Shown here piece by piece: positions 1 to 9,202 of a DNA stretch of 45,457 nt. How positions within the stretch are numbered: position 1 is the first letter of the stretch; each line of letters starts with the position of its first letter. Source of the stretch: Chrysochromulina tobinii. Its lineage: Eukaryota > Haptophyta > Prymnesiales > Chrysochromulinaceae. Position numbers and translations under genes: made by a program. The notes under the pieces were generated by a model that was not told the origin of the DNA, made no database searches, and saw nothing but the letters and a program-made list of their open reading frames with translations. The stretch covers positions 1-45,457 of the forward strand of contig JWZX01002865.1 in the NCBI GenBank assembly GCA_001275005.1, given 5' to 3'.

Positions 1-228
1 GGCCTGCGCCTGCCGCCGACCCGCCCGGCTGCGTGGGAGGCGTCCGTAGGTGGCGTCCGCGGTTTCCGCTGACCGGGTCCGGGTGCAAGTTTTTGTGTAG
101 AGAGACGAAAAGAAAAGCGGGTCCCCAGCCCTCGCCCCCTGGGCCCATATTCCGTCGGCCCTGACGAAAAACGACAGGCGCGGCACTCATTCTCGGTCGC
201 GACTCCGACTCCGACGTGTCAGACACCG

Positions 229-1191
229 ATGCCGCCGAGATTATTGCAATTGATAGTGATTTCAATGGTATCGTGCCACACGCACGCGTCCTCGCTAGAC
301 GCCGACCATGCAGAGCTGCTGCACTCAGTCAGAGAACAGCTTGAAGGTGGCGGAAAGGTGTCGGAGACGCATGTCAGCGACCTGCGTGAGGCACTTGAGG
401 AAAATCCAAAGCAGGTGGACCTGCTCACAATGCTCGCGTATGCTTTGCTCTCACGGAACCAGCCGGATGAGGCGGTCACACAAATGAAGAAGGCGCTCAA
501 GCTTGCCAAGCAGCAGGGACGCAATGGCGCAGACGGAACGGCAAAGACGCTCCTGAAGACGCTGTTACGTCTCAATCGCTTTGAGGAGGCTTCCCAAATG
601 TACAGTACGTATGATATCCCATTGGACGCGGCGACGCATTCAATGCTCGCCCTACGGCTTGCCCAGGGCTCACAGACCGAGAGGGAGGGGCAGGCGGCGC
701 TGCTGCACTCTGAGAAGGCGCTCGAGATGGCGCCACAGGAGCCGACGACGCACCTGGCGCGTGGCATGGCGCTGCTCATGTCAGGCAACTTTTCGCCCAA
801 CTCGCCAGAGCCAGTCATGGATGCGCTGACCTCGGCGTTTGAGCTGCGCGAGAAGGGCGCGATGGACAGCGCGTTCCCTGAAAAGTGGCCCGAGACTCTC
901 GAGGCGCACGTGCACCACACGCTCGGCAAGCTCATTGCGACCACCCCGCCGGAGCCCGAGAAGAACACACGCTTGGATGACGCGCTCCTCCACTTCACCA
1001 AGGCGGCGCAACTCTTGCCTGATCATGAGGTTTATAAGGCGTCGCTCAACCACGGCTATGCAGCGATGATACAGAGGGAGAAGGCGCTGCGCACCGAAGG
1101 CGCCAACGCCAACGATATCGTCATCGATCGCAACAAGCTCATCGTGGGCAAGGATGAGGCGCCGACCACGCTGACCAAGGACGAGATTTGA
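229..1191 (+). CDS. TPR-repeat protein, probably secretory-pathway
   Basis: A 320-residue intronless ORF from an ATG to TGA. The first ~20 residues are hydrophobic (LLQLIVISMV) followed by small residues around HAS-S, which looks like a signal peptide. The rest is helical with TPR-like pairs: a segment around residues 60-90 (LLTMLAYALLSRNQPDEAVTQMKKAL), one at ~110-125 (LLKTLLRLNRFEEASQMY) and one near 160-190. TPRs are protein-binding scaffolds, so no enzymatic role is implied. The C-terminus ends in KDEI, which resembles but does not match the KDEL/HDEL ER-retrieval signal; with the signal peptide this hints at an ER-lumen protein, which is inference. The specific family is not recognised. 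Confidence 0.75.
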   Translation: MPPRLLQLIVISMVSCHTHASSLDADHAELLHSVREQLEGGGKVSETHVSDLREALEENPKQVDLLTMLAYALLSRNQPDEAVTQMKKALKLAKQQGRNGADGTAKTLLKTLLRLNRFEEASQMYSTYDIPLDAATHSMLALRLAQGSQTEREGQAALLHSEKALEMAPQEPTTHLARGMALLMSGNFSPNSPEPVMDALTSAFELREKGAMDSAFPEKWPETLEAHVHHTLGKLIATTPPEPEKNTRLDDALLHFTKAAQLLPDHEVYKASLNHGYAAMIQREKALRTEGANANDIVIDRNKLIVGKDEAPTTLTKDEI

Positions 1192-1445
1192 GAGTTGACT
1201 CAGAGCGCGCAGGGATCGCCGCGGGCAGCGTCGCCCGCCACCCTCAACGTTCACATCTGTGCTCTCGCTTGCGTCGTCAGCTGAAGTGGCACTCTCCGTG
1301 TTGCTTGCTGCTTGCTTGCATGTGTCCTTCATTTGTTCGTTTCATTACTTCATTTCACAGTTGGAAAGGAATGCCCTCCGAGACTCCGCGAAAGCCCTTG
1401 TTGTGGGCCTGAGCCGCGCGGCCGACGAGCTAGCCGGCGCGCGCG

Positions 1446-2927
1446 ATGGCGGAGGTGTGTGAGAGCGCGGCGGCGGTGGTCAAGGACACGCCATCCCGGC
1501 GCAAGCGCAAGACGTCCGTGGAAGCAGAGGGGCCAGCCCTCGACGATCTACTTTGCAGCAAAGGCGGCGGCAGCGGCCCAGCTGAGGGTGAGCTCGCTAG
1601 CTTTGGTGGCGAGTCAAAGAGCCGGACACGGACGGCGGATGACTGCACGGCCACGCCGATCGGCAACTCCGCCTCCGCACGGCGAGCGCGCGTAAGCTTC
1701 GGCCACGTCCAGATTCGAACCCACGATGTCGAGATGTGGGGAGGCGGCGGCGTGCCAGCAGACGACGGGCCGCCGCTCGGCCTGGGCTGGGGTGTGAAGG
1801 AGGAGCGCGAGGTGGACATCGACGCGTTCGAGGGCGAGCGCGAGGGCGCGCGAACGCCAAAGGACTCGTACTGCATGGTCGGCTGCGTGGAGGCGCAGAA
1901 GCGCCAGGAGATGCTGGTCGCCTCCGGGACGTCACTCAAGCACATCAAGGCCGTCACTAAGCAGGTTGCGCAGCTCAACCAGGACAGGTGGCAGGCCTCC
2001 GAGCTGCTCTTTGGCGACGCGTGGCTCTTCCGGGCGCCGCGCCACTCCGACAATGGCGAGCTGCTCGCGATGCTCGGCCAGCCCGAATGCCACGGGAGCG
2101 AACTCTCGGCCGCCAACTGGCACAGCGCCGAAGCGTGTGCACGTGAGCTCGCGCAGTCGCTGCGGGTGCAGGTGGAGACGCTATATTCGCCGTCCTCCTC
2201 GGAAGTCGGCGAGGCCAAGCGTGGCCATCGCCGAGTCGGCGGCAGCGGCAGCGGCAGCGGCGACGTGCACGGTGGCGAGGGTCACAGCGAGGTCCTTTCC
2301 AGAGGGCGGGAGGACAAGGGCGCATGCAAATACCGGTACCAGGATGAAGGCGAGGAGACCGGCGAGGAGGCCGGCGAGGAGGAGGAGGGCGAGGAGGAGG
2401 AGGAGGAGGAGGAGGAGGGCGAGATCCTGTGGACCGCGTGCTCCGAGGCCATGCAAGCCCTCAAATCCCCACTGGTCCTCTTGATACGCTGCGACCAGGC
2501 CTACGATGGCGCGCTCAACATGCTCGGCAGGCTTGTCGGATGCGCCGCCAACGCGCACATCGCCACCCAGGTGCGTGCGACCAGCCGTTGCCGTGCGCTC
2601 TCCGTGCGCTCTCCGTGCGGCGCGCCGCTTCCCGTCGCGTCGTTTGCCGTCGCGTAGAAAACATATCCCAACATGCGTGCCGCCTGAGTGCCAGCATGCA
2701 TGCCTCCCTCCTGGTCTCGTTAGAATGCGTGCCTTCCTCCTTGTCTCATTCCCCCAGGCTAGCCTCTTGACAGTGCGGTGTGCCGTCTCGGCGCGTGGCG
2801 AGTGCAGGTATTGCAAGCGGCGCGCGCCCAGGTGATCATCGTGCTCCGCGGCTGGGCCGACGACAAGATCGAAGCTGACTGGTCCGACGACGAGCCTGAC
2901 GAATTCTGCATCTCGCCGTTACGCTGA
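1446..2927 (+). CDS. Acidic hypothetical protein, two exons
   Basis: Exon 1 (1446-2570) opens with ATG; exon 2 (2832-2927) continues in phase 0 after a 261-bp GT-AG intron, giving about 406 residues. Splicing turns ...NAHIATQ into ...ATQVIIVLRGWADDK, which reads as one strand-rich domain, so the junction is likely real. A basic KRK segment near residue 20 could be a nuclear signal. Residues ~125-240 form a globular region (SYCMVGCVEAQKRQEM...). Then come a GS-rich linker and a long Glu tract (about 300-327). A conserved-looking module (ILWTACSEAMQAL...LLIRCDQAYDGALNML) closes the protein. I do not recognise the family. The stop codon lies at the start of the second unit of a 28-bp tandem array, so the C-terminus has been reshaped by repeat expansion. 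Confidence 0.65.
2571..2831 (+). other. Intron of the acidic hypothetical gene
   Basis: GT (GTGCGTGCG) to AG (GCGCCCAG) intron of 261 bp, phase 0. Reading through it meets a stop at 2655-2657, while splicing joins two acidic coding parts. It holds repeated CGTGCGCTCTCCGTGCG and TCCCGTCGCGTCG-like segments and CATGC-rich sequence. It lacks the introner core found in three other introns of this window. Confidence 0.6.
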
Positions 2928-3035
2928 CGAATTCTGCATCTCGCCGTTACACTGACGAATTCTGCATCTCGCCGTTACGCTGACGAATTCTGCATCTCGC
3001 CGTTACGCTGACGAATTCTGCATCTCGCCGTTACG
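2896..3035 (+). repeat. 28-bp tandem array, five copies
   Basis: Five head-to-tail copies of a 28-bp unit that begins CTGACGAATTCTGC and ends GCCGTTACG, nearly identical (one A for G in copy 2). The first copy is the last coding stretch of the upstream gene (frame PDEFCISPL), and the TGA stop is formed where copy 2 begins. No spacers separate the units, so it is a minisatellite. Confidence 0.95.
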
Positions 3036-3863
3036 CCGAGTGCGCGCACTCGCAGCAGCAGCGCAGCAACGCAGCAGCAGCAGCATGCTCGGCGCCCCTG
3101 ACCGGGCTCGTTCTGGGCGGTGGCAGCGATCGGCGGACGGCTGCGAAAGGCGGGACAATGGGGCAGTGGGCGGCGGGACAGGTTGACGACGAACCGCTAA
3201 AGTTGCAATGATATGATATGAACGAGCTCATGGAGAAAAGGACTGTGAGAGGCGCGAAAGAAAAGGCGGCAGTTGGCTATTGGCAGATTGGCGGGTGGAT
3301 CCGGGATCGGGTGTACTGGATCGGGAGCTACAACGCAATGCCATGTATGGACACGCGCACGACAGCTCGACACCACGTGGCGACAGGCTAGACCGGACAG
3401 TACCGGGGGCGGTACTCGCGTCTGCACCCCTCTGACGCCGACCCCAGCGCGCTCACCGCACAGGGGTGGAGTAAGTCCGTAAGAAGTCGTGAGAGTGGAG
3501 TTAAAATGGAGTATACTATTGACAGCAGATATCCGCTTATTCAGCAACCGGTCCTCTCGCTCAGACGGGGGGCGGTCGTTATCGGTTGTGATGACACTTG
3601 ACAGCGGATTCCTGCCAGGTGCCGTTCCATGTTCCATGTTGCATGCCGCCTTACTCTCACGCCGACATCCCCTTCAAATTCCCCCACCGCAATTCAGGGG
3701 GTCCTGCCAATGCGTAGGTAGCTTGGTAAGTTACAAAGTTCTCTGCGGCGCGGATGATTGTCGCGTTCGGGTGACAGCTCCTCGCCTGTCAGCACACACT
3801 CGACGCGAATCCACTCGTCCCCACTTGTTTCAGTCTTAAACATACCTCGTCTTCCCACTGCCC
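3036..3863. other. Intergenic stretch without a supported gene
   Basis: About 830 bp between the 28-bp array and the Sfi1-like gene. It begins with GCAGCA-type triplet repeats at about 3052-3083. The open frames on either strand have no recognisable protein character. The end should hold the promoter and 5' leader of the next gene; I see no clear motif. Confidence 0.5.
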
Positions 3864-6044
3864 ATGGAAGCAGAAGTGCGCTCTGAAATTGCTTTGACAA
3901 TCACGCCTCTTTCTTTCACAATCACAGGATCAGTCGTCGACGATTCACAAAATCGATGCATTTCCGTCCACATGCGAATACCGCCGCCCAGCGTGTCAGC
4001 ACCTGCGAAGGCGCGAACACGGAGCGCCTTTGAGATTGCCGCAGGGGCTCGACTGCTGAGGAGCAGCGCCGCCCTCGCAGCCGACGGCGAGAGCAACAGC
4101 CTGGACGACCGTGTCGCTGCGGAAAAGCGCGTTCTCGGTGCTGGTGGCAGTGGCAGCAAGTGTGCCAGTGGCAGCAGCAGCAGTCAGGCTGACCGACTCC
4201 CTGCACACCTCGATGGTGGTAGATGCAGCGTGGATGATCGCGCCGACAGCCTCGCGTGGCCTGGCATCGAGAAGGCCGAGAGCAATAGAGAAGGCTGTCC
4301 ACCTTGCGACGTGGTCGCTGCAGCGGCTTTGGCCAGGAAGCTCCGCAGGCGTTCGCTAGCTCAATCGTGGTGGCACTGGCGCGACTGCCTTGAGATTTCC
4401 CGCTCTGAGCGTTGGCTGCGGCTCCACACGATCTTCTTCCAGCTGCGTGAAGGCATCGTCCATGAGGTGGCTCGAGCGCGACTTCGGCACGCACTGCCCC
4501 GAGTGGACGCATCGCAACGGGCGCGTGGGCGCGCGCTTCGCCGCTGGCGAGCTGAGGCTGCACGCCGTCGAGCGCCGTGGCGAGCGCCCTGTCGAGCGCC
4601 GTGGCAAGCGGACCGCATGCACGGTCGGCCAGTCTCACCTTCGGCGCAGTCGGACACCTCGAGCCTCGCTCTGAGCCTGCGGAGCCTGAGCAGCAGCACT
4701 CTGCAAAGTGCCGCCACGACGGTGCTGCGGGGTCCTGTCTATGTGCCGGGCGGACCTGCACATTTTGGCAAGGGGGCTGCCTATGGCCCCCTTCGAGGTG
4801 GCCGTCTGAGAGGAGCCTTGCATGCAACCAGGATGGCTCCCGCCGCACTCGTGTCCACCGTTCGCCAGCTGGCGGTCCTTTGCTGCTGGTCCGCCCGAAC
4901 GCGGCGGGAAGCGCGTCTCATCGCGTCCGTGGCGGCGCTCGCGCGGCGGCGCGGGCGGCGTGCAGCATATCGCGCGCTGCGCTGGTGGGCCGTCGAGCGC
5001 CGCCGCGAGCGCGGCCGGCTTGCGATGTGGGCGTTGGCCGTCGAGGTTTCTCTCGAACGAGCGTGGGCGTGCTGGCGGCGCTACTCGGTCAAAGAGGCTC
5101 GTCGAGCGCGTGCGAGCAGCGCGCCCGTCCTATGGGCACTCGCTCCGTGGGCGCGTGCCGTGCGTTCGACGACTGTGCAGCGGCTGCGTCGCTCGTGTCG
5201 CCGTTGGGTACGCCGGTACCGCTCTCTCCGACCTCTGTCCCTTGCATGCAAGTGCTCACCACGGCGCGGCATCCTACCGTCCCCACAGGTGCGCCGGTAC
5301 CACGCAGACGCGCCTCTGCTGCATTCTCATCGGCAGGGGATGCGGGCGGCGGGCCGCTTCCGGAAACGGAACGTGTGGGTGCGCTTGAAGGCCGGCGCCG
5401 CTGCCGATGCGGAGCGTTGGCGTCGGTGGGCCAACGTGGAGGCGATCGCGCTGGCCCACCGCGGGCGGCATACGCTGCGCCGCTGGCTGCGCGTCTCGGA
5501 GCAGCGGCTGAGTGCAGGGCAGCGATGGCATGGCAGGCTTCTCCTCTTCAGCCTGGTCGGCGATATGGTGATGGCGCTGCACGAGTGGAAGCTCTACTGC
5601 GAGTACGAGGGTCCAATGCAGCAGGTCGTGGCGCTCTGTGGGCGGCGCGCCGGGTTGCGTCACGGCTTCCGTCGCTGGCGTCAGCAGCACGCCTCGGCAC
5701 CGGCACCCGCCCCAGCTCCCGCCCCGGCACCATCGCCCGCTCGATACGGCGCGGCACCCGCCCCAGCTCCCGCCCCGGCACCATCGCCCGCTCGATACGG
5801 CGCGTCACCCGCGTGGTCGCCGACGCGCTTGGCCTCGGCGTCACCACCCCAGTGGGGCCGCGGGCTACTGTCTGCTGCTGCCGATAGTGCCAGTGCCAGT
5901 GCCAGTGCCACGAGTGGCGCGCCCGCCATAGGAAATGCTTGCCGCAGTGCCGCCATGCAAGCAGCCGCAGCAGCCGCCGCAGCTGGTCCGACACACCCTT
6001 CGACTGCTCTACAGCGGGTGCAGGATGTGCAGGAGATGGATTAG
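3864..6044 (+). CDS. Sfi1-like centrin-binding repeat protein
   Basis: From ATG 3864 the frame is open to 6044 (726 codons unspliced; 699 residues after removing a proposed 81-bp in-frame intron at 5208-5288). The first ~165 residues are low in structure. From ~165 to ~620 there are many spaced Trp/Arg motifs such as WWHWRDCLEISRSERWLRLH, ALRRWRAEAARRR, ALRWWAVERRRERGRL, AWACWRRYSVKEARRA and GFRRWRQQH. These match the W-x2-W/Arg-rich helical repeats of Sfi1-type proteins, which bind centrin along one long helix at basal bodies or spindle poles. The C-terminus is Ala/Pro- and Ser/Ala-rich, with a duplicated 17-residue unit. Family assignment rests on the repeat pattern only. An additional upstream exon is possible. 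Confidence 0.6.
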   Translation: MEAEVRSEIALTITPLSFTITGSVVDDSQNRCISVHMRIPPPSVSAPAKARTRSAFEIAAGARLLRSSAALAADGESNSLDDRVAAEKRVLGAGGSGSKCASGSSSSQADRLPAHLDGGRCSVDDRADSLAWPGIEKAESNREGCPPCDVVAAAALARKLRRRSLAQSWWHWRDCLEISRSERWLRLHTIFFQLREGIVHEVARARLRHALPRVDASQRARGRALRRWRAEAARRRAPWRAPCRAPWQADRMHGRPVSPSAQSDTSSLALSLRSLSSSTLQSAATTVLRGPVYVPGGPAHFGKGAAYGPLRGGRLRGALHATRMAPAALVSTVRQLAVLCCWSARTRREARLIASVAALARRRGRRAAYRALRWWAVERRRERGRLAMWALAVEVSLERAWACWRRYSVKEARRARASSAPVLWALAPWARAVRSTTVQRLRRSCRRWVRRYRSLRPLSLACKCSPRRGILPSPQVRRYHADAPLLHSHRQGMRAAGRFRKRNVWVRLKAGAAADAERWRRWANVEAIALAHRGRHTLRRWLRVSEQRLSAGQRWHGRLLLFSLVGDMVMALHEWKLYCEYEGPMQQVVALCGRRAGLRHGFRRWRQQHASAPAPAPAPAPAPSPARYGAAPAPAPAPAPSPARYGASPAWSPTRLASASPPQWGRGLLSAAADSASASASATSGAPAIGNACRSAAMQAAAAAAAAGPTHPSTALQRVQDVQEMD
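5208..5288 (+). mobile_element. Introner-like intron A (in Sfi1-like gene)
   Basis: An 81-bp GT-AG interval, phase 0, ending CCGTCCCCACAG. It contains the 20-bp core TGCATGCAAGTGCTCACCAC at 5243-5262, identical to two other introns here. Its first 13 bases (GTACGCCGGTACC, 5208-5220) duplicate the first 13 bases of the next exon (GTGCGCCGGTACC, 5289-5301), with one mismatch. The donor therefore lies in the duplicated target. Because 81 is a multiple of 3 and it has no stop, retention would add 27 residues. Confidence 0.65.
5701..5802 (+). repeat. Two 51-bp coding repeats
   Basis: Two adjacent near-identical 51-bp units (5701-5751 and 5752-5802) inside the Sfi1-like gene. Each encodes 17 residues of the APAPAPAPAPSPARYG type. 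A CAGTGC run at about 5887-5910 adds a short Ser-Ala repeat. Confidence 0.9.
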
Positions 6045-6213
6045 AAGAGGAGGATACCTGGTTCCTGGATGACGATAAGATATGACATGAACTTCCCCTC
6101 TTTCCAAAAACGGAATAGTTTCGACTTTGGGATACATTTTCGATCGTAACGCTGGTTGTGTGTGCGTGCGGCCCTCACGCACGGCGTCGCCCAAACCCGC
6201 CACCGGATATCTG

Positions 6214-7086
6214 ATGGAGGGCGCGATCACGGCGGTGTCGTTTCAGACCACGTCCGGCAAGGTCAAGGCGCCCGTGGCGTACGGCCAGTACGAGCTCGGC
6301 CGCTCGTCGCGACCGAAGAATCAGAAGTACCCCAACCACAAGGGGTCGCCATGGTCTGTCGATGGCATGCTGCAGCAGGTGCCGCTCCCTGGTACGAACG
6401 TGCACTACGGCACGGCCGGCGATCCGGGTCAGTACGAGCCGTACATGTACGAGGACGCGGGCACCAACCCGGTGCACAACAGCAACCAGTCTGCTGAGAC
6501 GCGCAAGCCTTTCGACTCGACGGAGGTGCGTGTGCTGCGCTCGACGCTCTTCGGGCTCGAGACGCCGTCGGTTGGCCAGTATCCGGTCTTTCTGCCCGAG
6601 AAGACCATGGGCCAGATTGACGACAACATCCGCTATCCCAAGCAGGACGCGAACGTGAGCGTCTTCAAATCGGGCTCGCTGCAGCGCCCCGACGCGCGCT
6701 CCAAGGTGCCTGCGGGCGCTGAGTACTCGCCGAACATGGGGTCGATCCAGCCGGTGATCGGCAATCCGTGGGCGAGCTCGAAGAATGCGGCCGACCGTTT
6801 CCACGAGGCCAAGTTCAAGTACGGCACTGGCGGCACGACCGAGATTGTGGGTCCGGGCTCGTATGTTGGCGCCGACTTCGAGAAGACGTTGCTCGAGGAC
6901 TGCCAGGAGCACATCCGACGCTCGTCAGCGCTCAAGATCCCCTTCCAGTCGACCAGTCCGCAGCGCCCCGGCTTCTTCATGAACCCCGGGCAGTCGCCCG
7001 ACATCGCGCCGGGCTGCTACGAGCCTCTTGAACCCAGGCTTAAGGATCTGATGGCCTCGGGCGGCGACTGGCGGCAAGTCATGTAG
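6214..7086 (+). CDS. Sperm-tail PG-rich repeat (SHIPPO-like) protein
   Basis: Start chosen at the first in-frame ATG (6214), giving 290 residues; the frame is open further 5' without an ATG, so an upstream exon is possible. The protein is rich in Pro-Gly-x-Tyr turns: APVAYGQYEL near the start, DPGQYEPYM, PSVGQYPVF, AGAEYSPNMGS, VGPGSYVG and APGCYEP near the end. These are the STPGR/SHIPPO signature of outer dense fibre and axonemal microtubule-associated proteins. It probably binds flagellar or cortical microtubules. No enzymatic motif is seen. It fits with the katanin and Sfi1-like genes in the window. The repeats are spaced and divergent, so the exact subfamily is uncertain. Confidence 0.7.
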   Translation: MEGAITAVSFQTTSGKVKAPVAYGQYELGRSSRPKNQKYPNHKGSPWSVDGMLQQVPLPGTNVHYGTAGDPGQYEPYMYEDAGTNPVHNSNQSAETRKPFDSTEVRVLRSTLFGLETPSVGQYPVFLPEKTMGQIDDNIRYPKQDANVSVFKSGSLQRPDARSKVPAGAEYSPNMGSIQPVIGNPWASSKNAADRFHEAKFKYGTGGTTEIVGPGSYVGADFEKTLLEDCQEHIRRSSALKIPFQSTSPQRPGFFMNPGQSPDIAPGCYEPLEPRLKDLMASGGDWRQVM

Positions 7087-7790
7087 ATGAATTCGGCGCT
7101 GGCCCTGCTGTGAATGACCCTTCTGTGAATGGCCCTGCTGTGAATGGCCCTGCCGTTCGGCGCTGGCCCTGGTGTTCGCCCCCGCCGCGAGGCCAGCAGA
7201 CGTGCGGCCTAGACCGACGGATCGTGCCGCCGGGGCACGTGTTGCTGCGGCCTTCTGGCGAGTGCTCGTCTCTTGCGGATGCGGACGCCGCGGAGGGGGC
7301 CGCCTGTCACTCGAGCCTGTCACGAGGGACCGGCAGCGGGCAGGGACGCCCTTGTGTTTGATGTCTAGTCAGAGGTGTATGCATGCGGCCACTGGCCCGT
7401 GTGTGCGGCGTCATTTGTGCATGCAGTACTGTGTGTATAAAAGGTGAAGCGGATGCATGAGGGATGGAACGCCAAGCGGCCGGGGCGGGGTGTGCCGCGC
7501 GCGCGCGGGCCGCGGCTGACTGTTTGCGACGCTGATCTTGTCGCTCGCCACATCACCTCTCCAGCACACCACGGCTTTATCAGACTTGGGGTGGGGGGGA
7601 AATTTTTTTGGCTTGGTAGAACGCGTCGAGTCTTCATGTCCAAGACAAACAGACGAGCCTCCACGCGAAGTGACCAGAAGGAGGGTTCGTGCCGAAACCT
7701 CCTTTCCACAGGGAACACCAGGATTAAAACACTATTAAACTCGAAATCCAACTTGACTTGACTTGACTTGACTTGACTTGGTCCTAAATT
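7087..7790. other. Intergenic stretch with 15-bp repeats
   Basis: After the STPGR stop, 7101-7160 holds four copies of a 15-bp unit (GGCCCTGCTGTGAAT), the last divergent. No convincing ORF follows. A G-run then T-run (GGGGGGGAAATTTTTTT) lies near 7591-7609. The stretch ends in a (CTTGA)n tract. Confidence 0.6.
7751..7780 (+). repeat. (ACTTG)6 pentanucleotide tract
   Basis: Six perfect copies of ACTTG on the plus strand, just upstream of the plus-strand zinc-finger region. It is the same pentamer, in the same sense orientation, as tracts upstream of three other genes. Confidence 0.95.
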
Positions 7791-8049
7791 CTTGCCTTTC
7801 CGGGCAAGAGCGTGCGTGACCGTGGAAATGGCGAGGAGAAAAGCACGCTTCGCGTCCGACCGAATCCTCGGCAAGATGCGTGCGCTCGCGGTGCACTTCA
7901 CCGCTGTGTACATCTACGCGCTCACGCTCACGGACCCGCCGCCGCACCTCGCCCACCTCAAGGGCATTCGCCGAATAGGCCAAACTGCAGATCATCGTGG
8001 TCAAGGACGGGATGCCACTCTCGCCAACCGATTTCGCCAATATAAGTAA

Positions 8050-8685
8050 TTGCGCGGCACGGGCATCTTGAAGGAGCTCGTGGAGGACATAGCTTCCACC
8101 TATAAATCCGCTTCCGCTGCCTCCGCTTCCGCCAACCCGAATGTCGCCAACCCGAATACCGACTGGAAGCAGTATGTCGCCGATGCCTGGAAGTGCTTTT
8201 CAGACCTCGAGGTCCTCGAGACCATAACGGAGGTGGCGGTGCCTATTTTGCAGTCAACGATGATGGCCACGGCAGATTTGCCGCGCTGCAAGGCGCACGC
8301 GCGGGCAGATGATCGCGAGAAGGCGCTCATCGCGGAGAAGGGGACGTGGCGGGCAAGAGACGCGGACCGTCCCAAAGAGCAGACACTCAATGAACAAGCA
8401 GGGGGGCAAGGAGACGAGTGGGCGCAGATCCGCTCACAGGTCCTGGCAGAGGAGTGGAAGGCAGTGCGGCTGAAAAGGCACACGTGCACGCACGCGGGCT
8501 GCGACAAGAGCTTTGAGCGCTCGGGCGACCTCAAAAGGCACAAGCGCACGCACACGGGCGAAAAGCCGTACGCGTGCGACTACGCGGGCTGCGACAAGTG
8601 CTTCTCGGACTCGGGCAACCTCAAAAGGCACAAGCGCACGTGCAAGTCACGTTTGGTGTATGTTCAATGTTGGGTACCACTTTAA
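8050..8685 (+). CDS. C2H2 zinc-finger protein (5' end unresolved)
   Basis: An open frame ending at TAA 8685. Near its end are two fingers in tandem: [23 protein letters not shown] and, after a TGEKPY linker, [23 protein letters not shown]. The first is a full C2H2 finger; the second ends in Cys where His is usual, so it is CCHC-type or degenerate. The linker and fingers are typical of sequence-specific DNA binding. The frame has no ATG before 8260, yet residues upstream ([34 protein letters not shown]) look coding, so a 5' exon is likely, perhaps in 7790-8049, where another frame is open. The similar finger units (AGCDKxF, LKRHKRT) suggest duplication. Confidence 0.55.
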   Translation: MRGTGILKELVEDIASTYKSASAASASANPNVANPNTDWKQYVADAWKCFSDLEVLETITEVAVPILQSTMMATADLPRCKAHARADDREKALIAEKGTWRARDADRPKEQTLNEQAGGQGDEWAQIRSQVLAEEWKAVRLKRHTCTHAGCDKSFERSGDLKRHKRTHTGEKPYACDYAGCDKCFSDSGNLKRHKRTCKSRLVYVQCWVPL

Positions 8686-9123
8686 TCGTGGGGATTTGTA
8701 GACATATGCTTGAGGCACCAATGTGCAATGGGTCCGCGGGCCAGCGAACGCCACTTCGTTCACGCTCGTCCCCTTGCGTGAATCTGCGCGCCACGCGCGG
8801 GCACATTCTGACCAGGATGTTGGGTCACGCGCGCCGCCTGCTGCGCGGCGTTGCTACCGCGAGCGCGACCTGTGCTCGGTGTCCGGAGCCCGACGCTGCT
8901 CGGAGGTCACCCCTCCCCCCACCCCCCACCTGATTGCCTGTCACAATCCCGCCCGGTAGTATAGGGCAGCGAGCACCAGAGATCACACTGTGTGCTGGGA
9001 GAGACCGACCTCACTAGCGAAATTGAGCAGCCCGAGCGAGCGAGTACTCAGTACTTGTGTTGACCGAGGGGAGCGGAGCCGTCCGTCGAGACGGTGGTGG
9101 AGTGAGCGCGGGGGGACCGCGAA
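8686..9123. other. Intergenic region
   Basis: No supported gene. It includes a C-rich CCCCTCCCCCCACCCCCCACC run at about 8910-8930 and should hold the 5' flank of the next gene. Confidence 0.4.
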
Positions 9124-9166
9124 GAAACTGAAACTGAAACTGAAACTGACCTTTTCGCAGAAGTTT
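9124..9166 (+). repeat. (GAAACT)4 plus CTTTTCGCAGAAGTTT motif
   Basis: Four perfect GAAACT units (9124-9147), then CTTTTCGCAGAAGTTT at 9151-9166. The same 16-mer recurs at 12561-12576, again right after a short tandem repeat and upstream of a start codon. TTTTCGCAG could be an intron acceptor, with CTGAC just before as a branch site. Confidence 0.8.
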
Positions 9167-9202
9167 GACACTCTCCTACCCAGGGTGCGCGAGGTCACGA
9201 TC

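Noticed and set aside
1705-1730. GATTCGAACC, like a tRNA B-box on the minus strand
   Set aside because: No matching A-box, acceptor stem or anticodon arm; it lies inside a coding exon.
2896-3035. CRISPR-like 28-bp repeats
   Set aside because: No spacers; perfect tandem minisatellite starting in a coding end.
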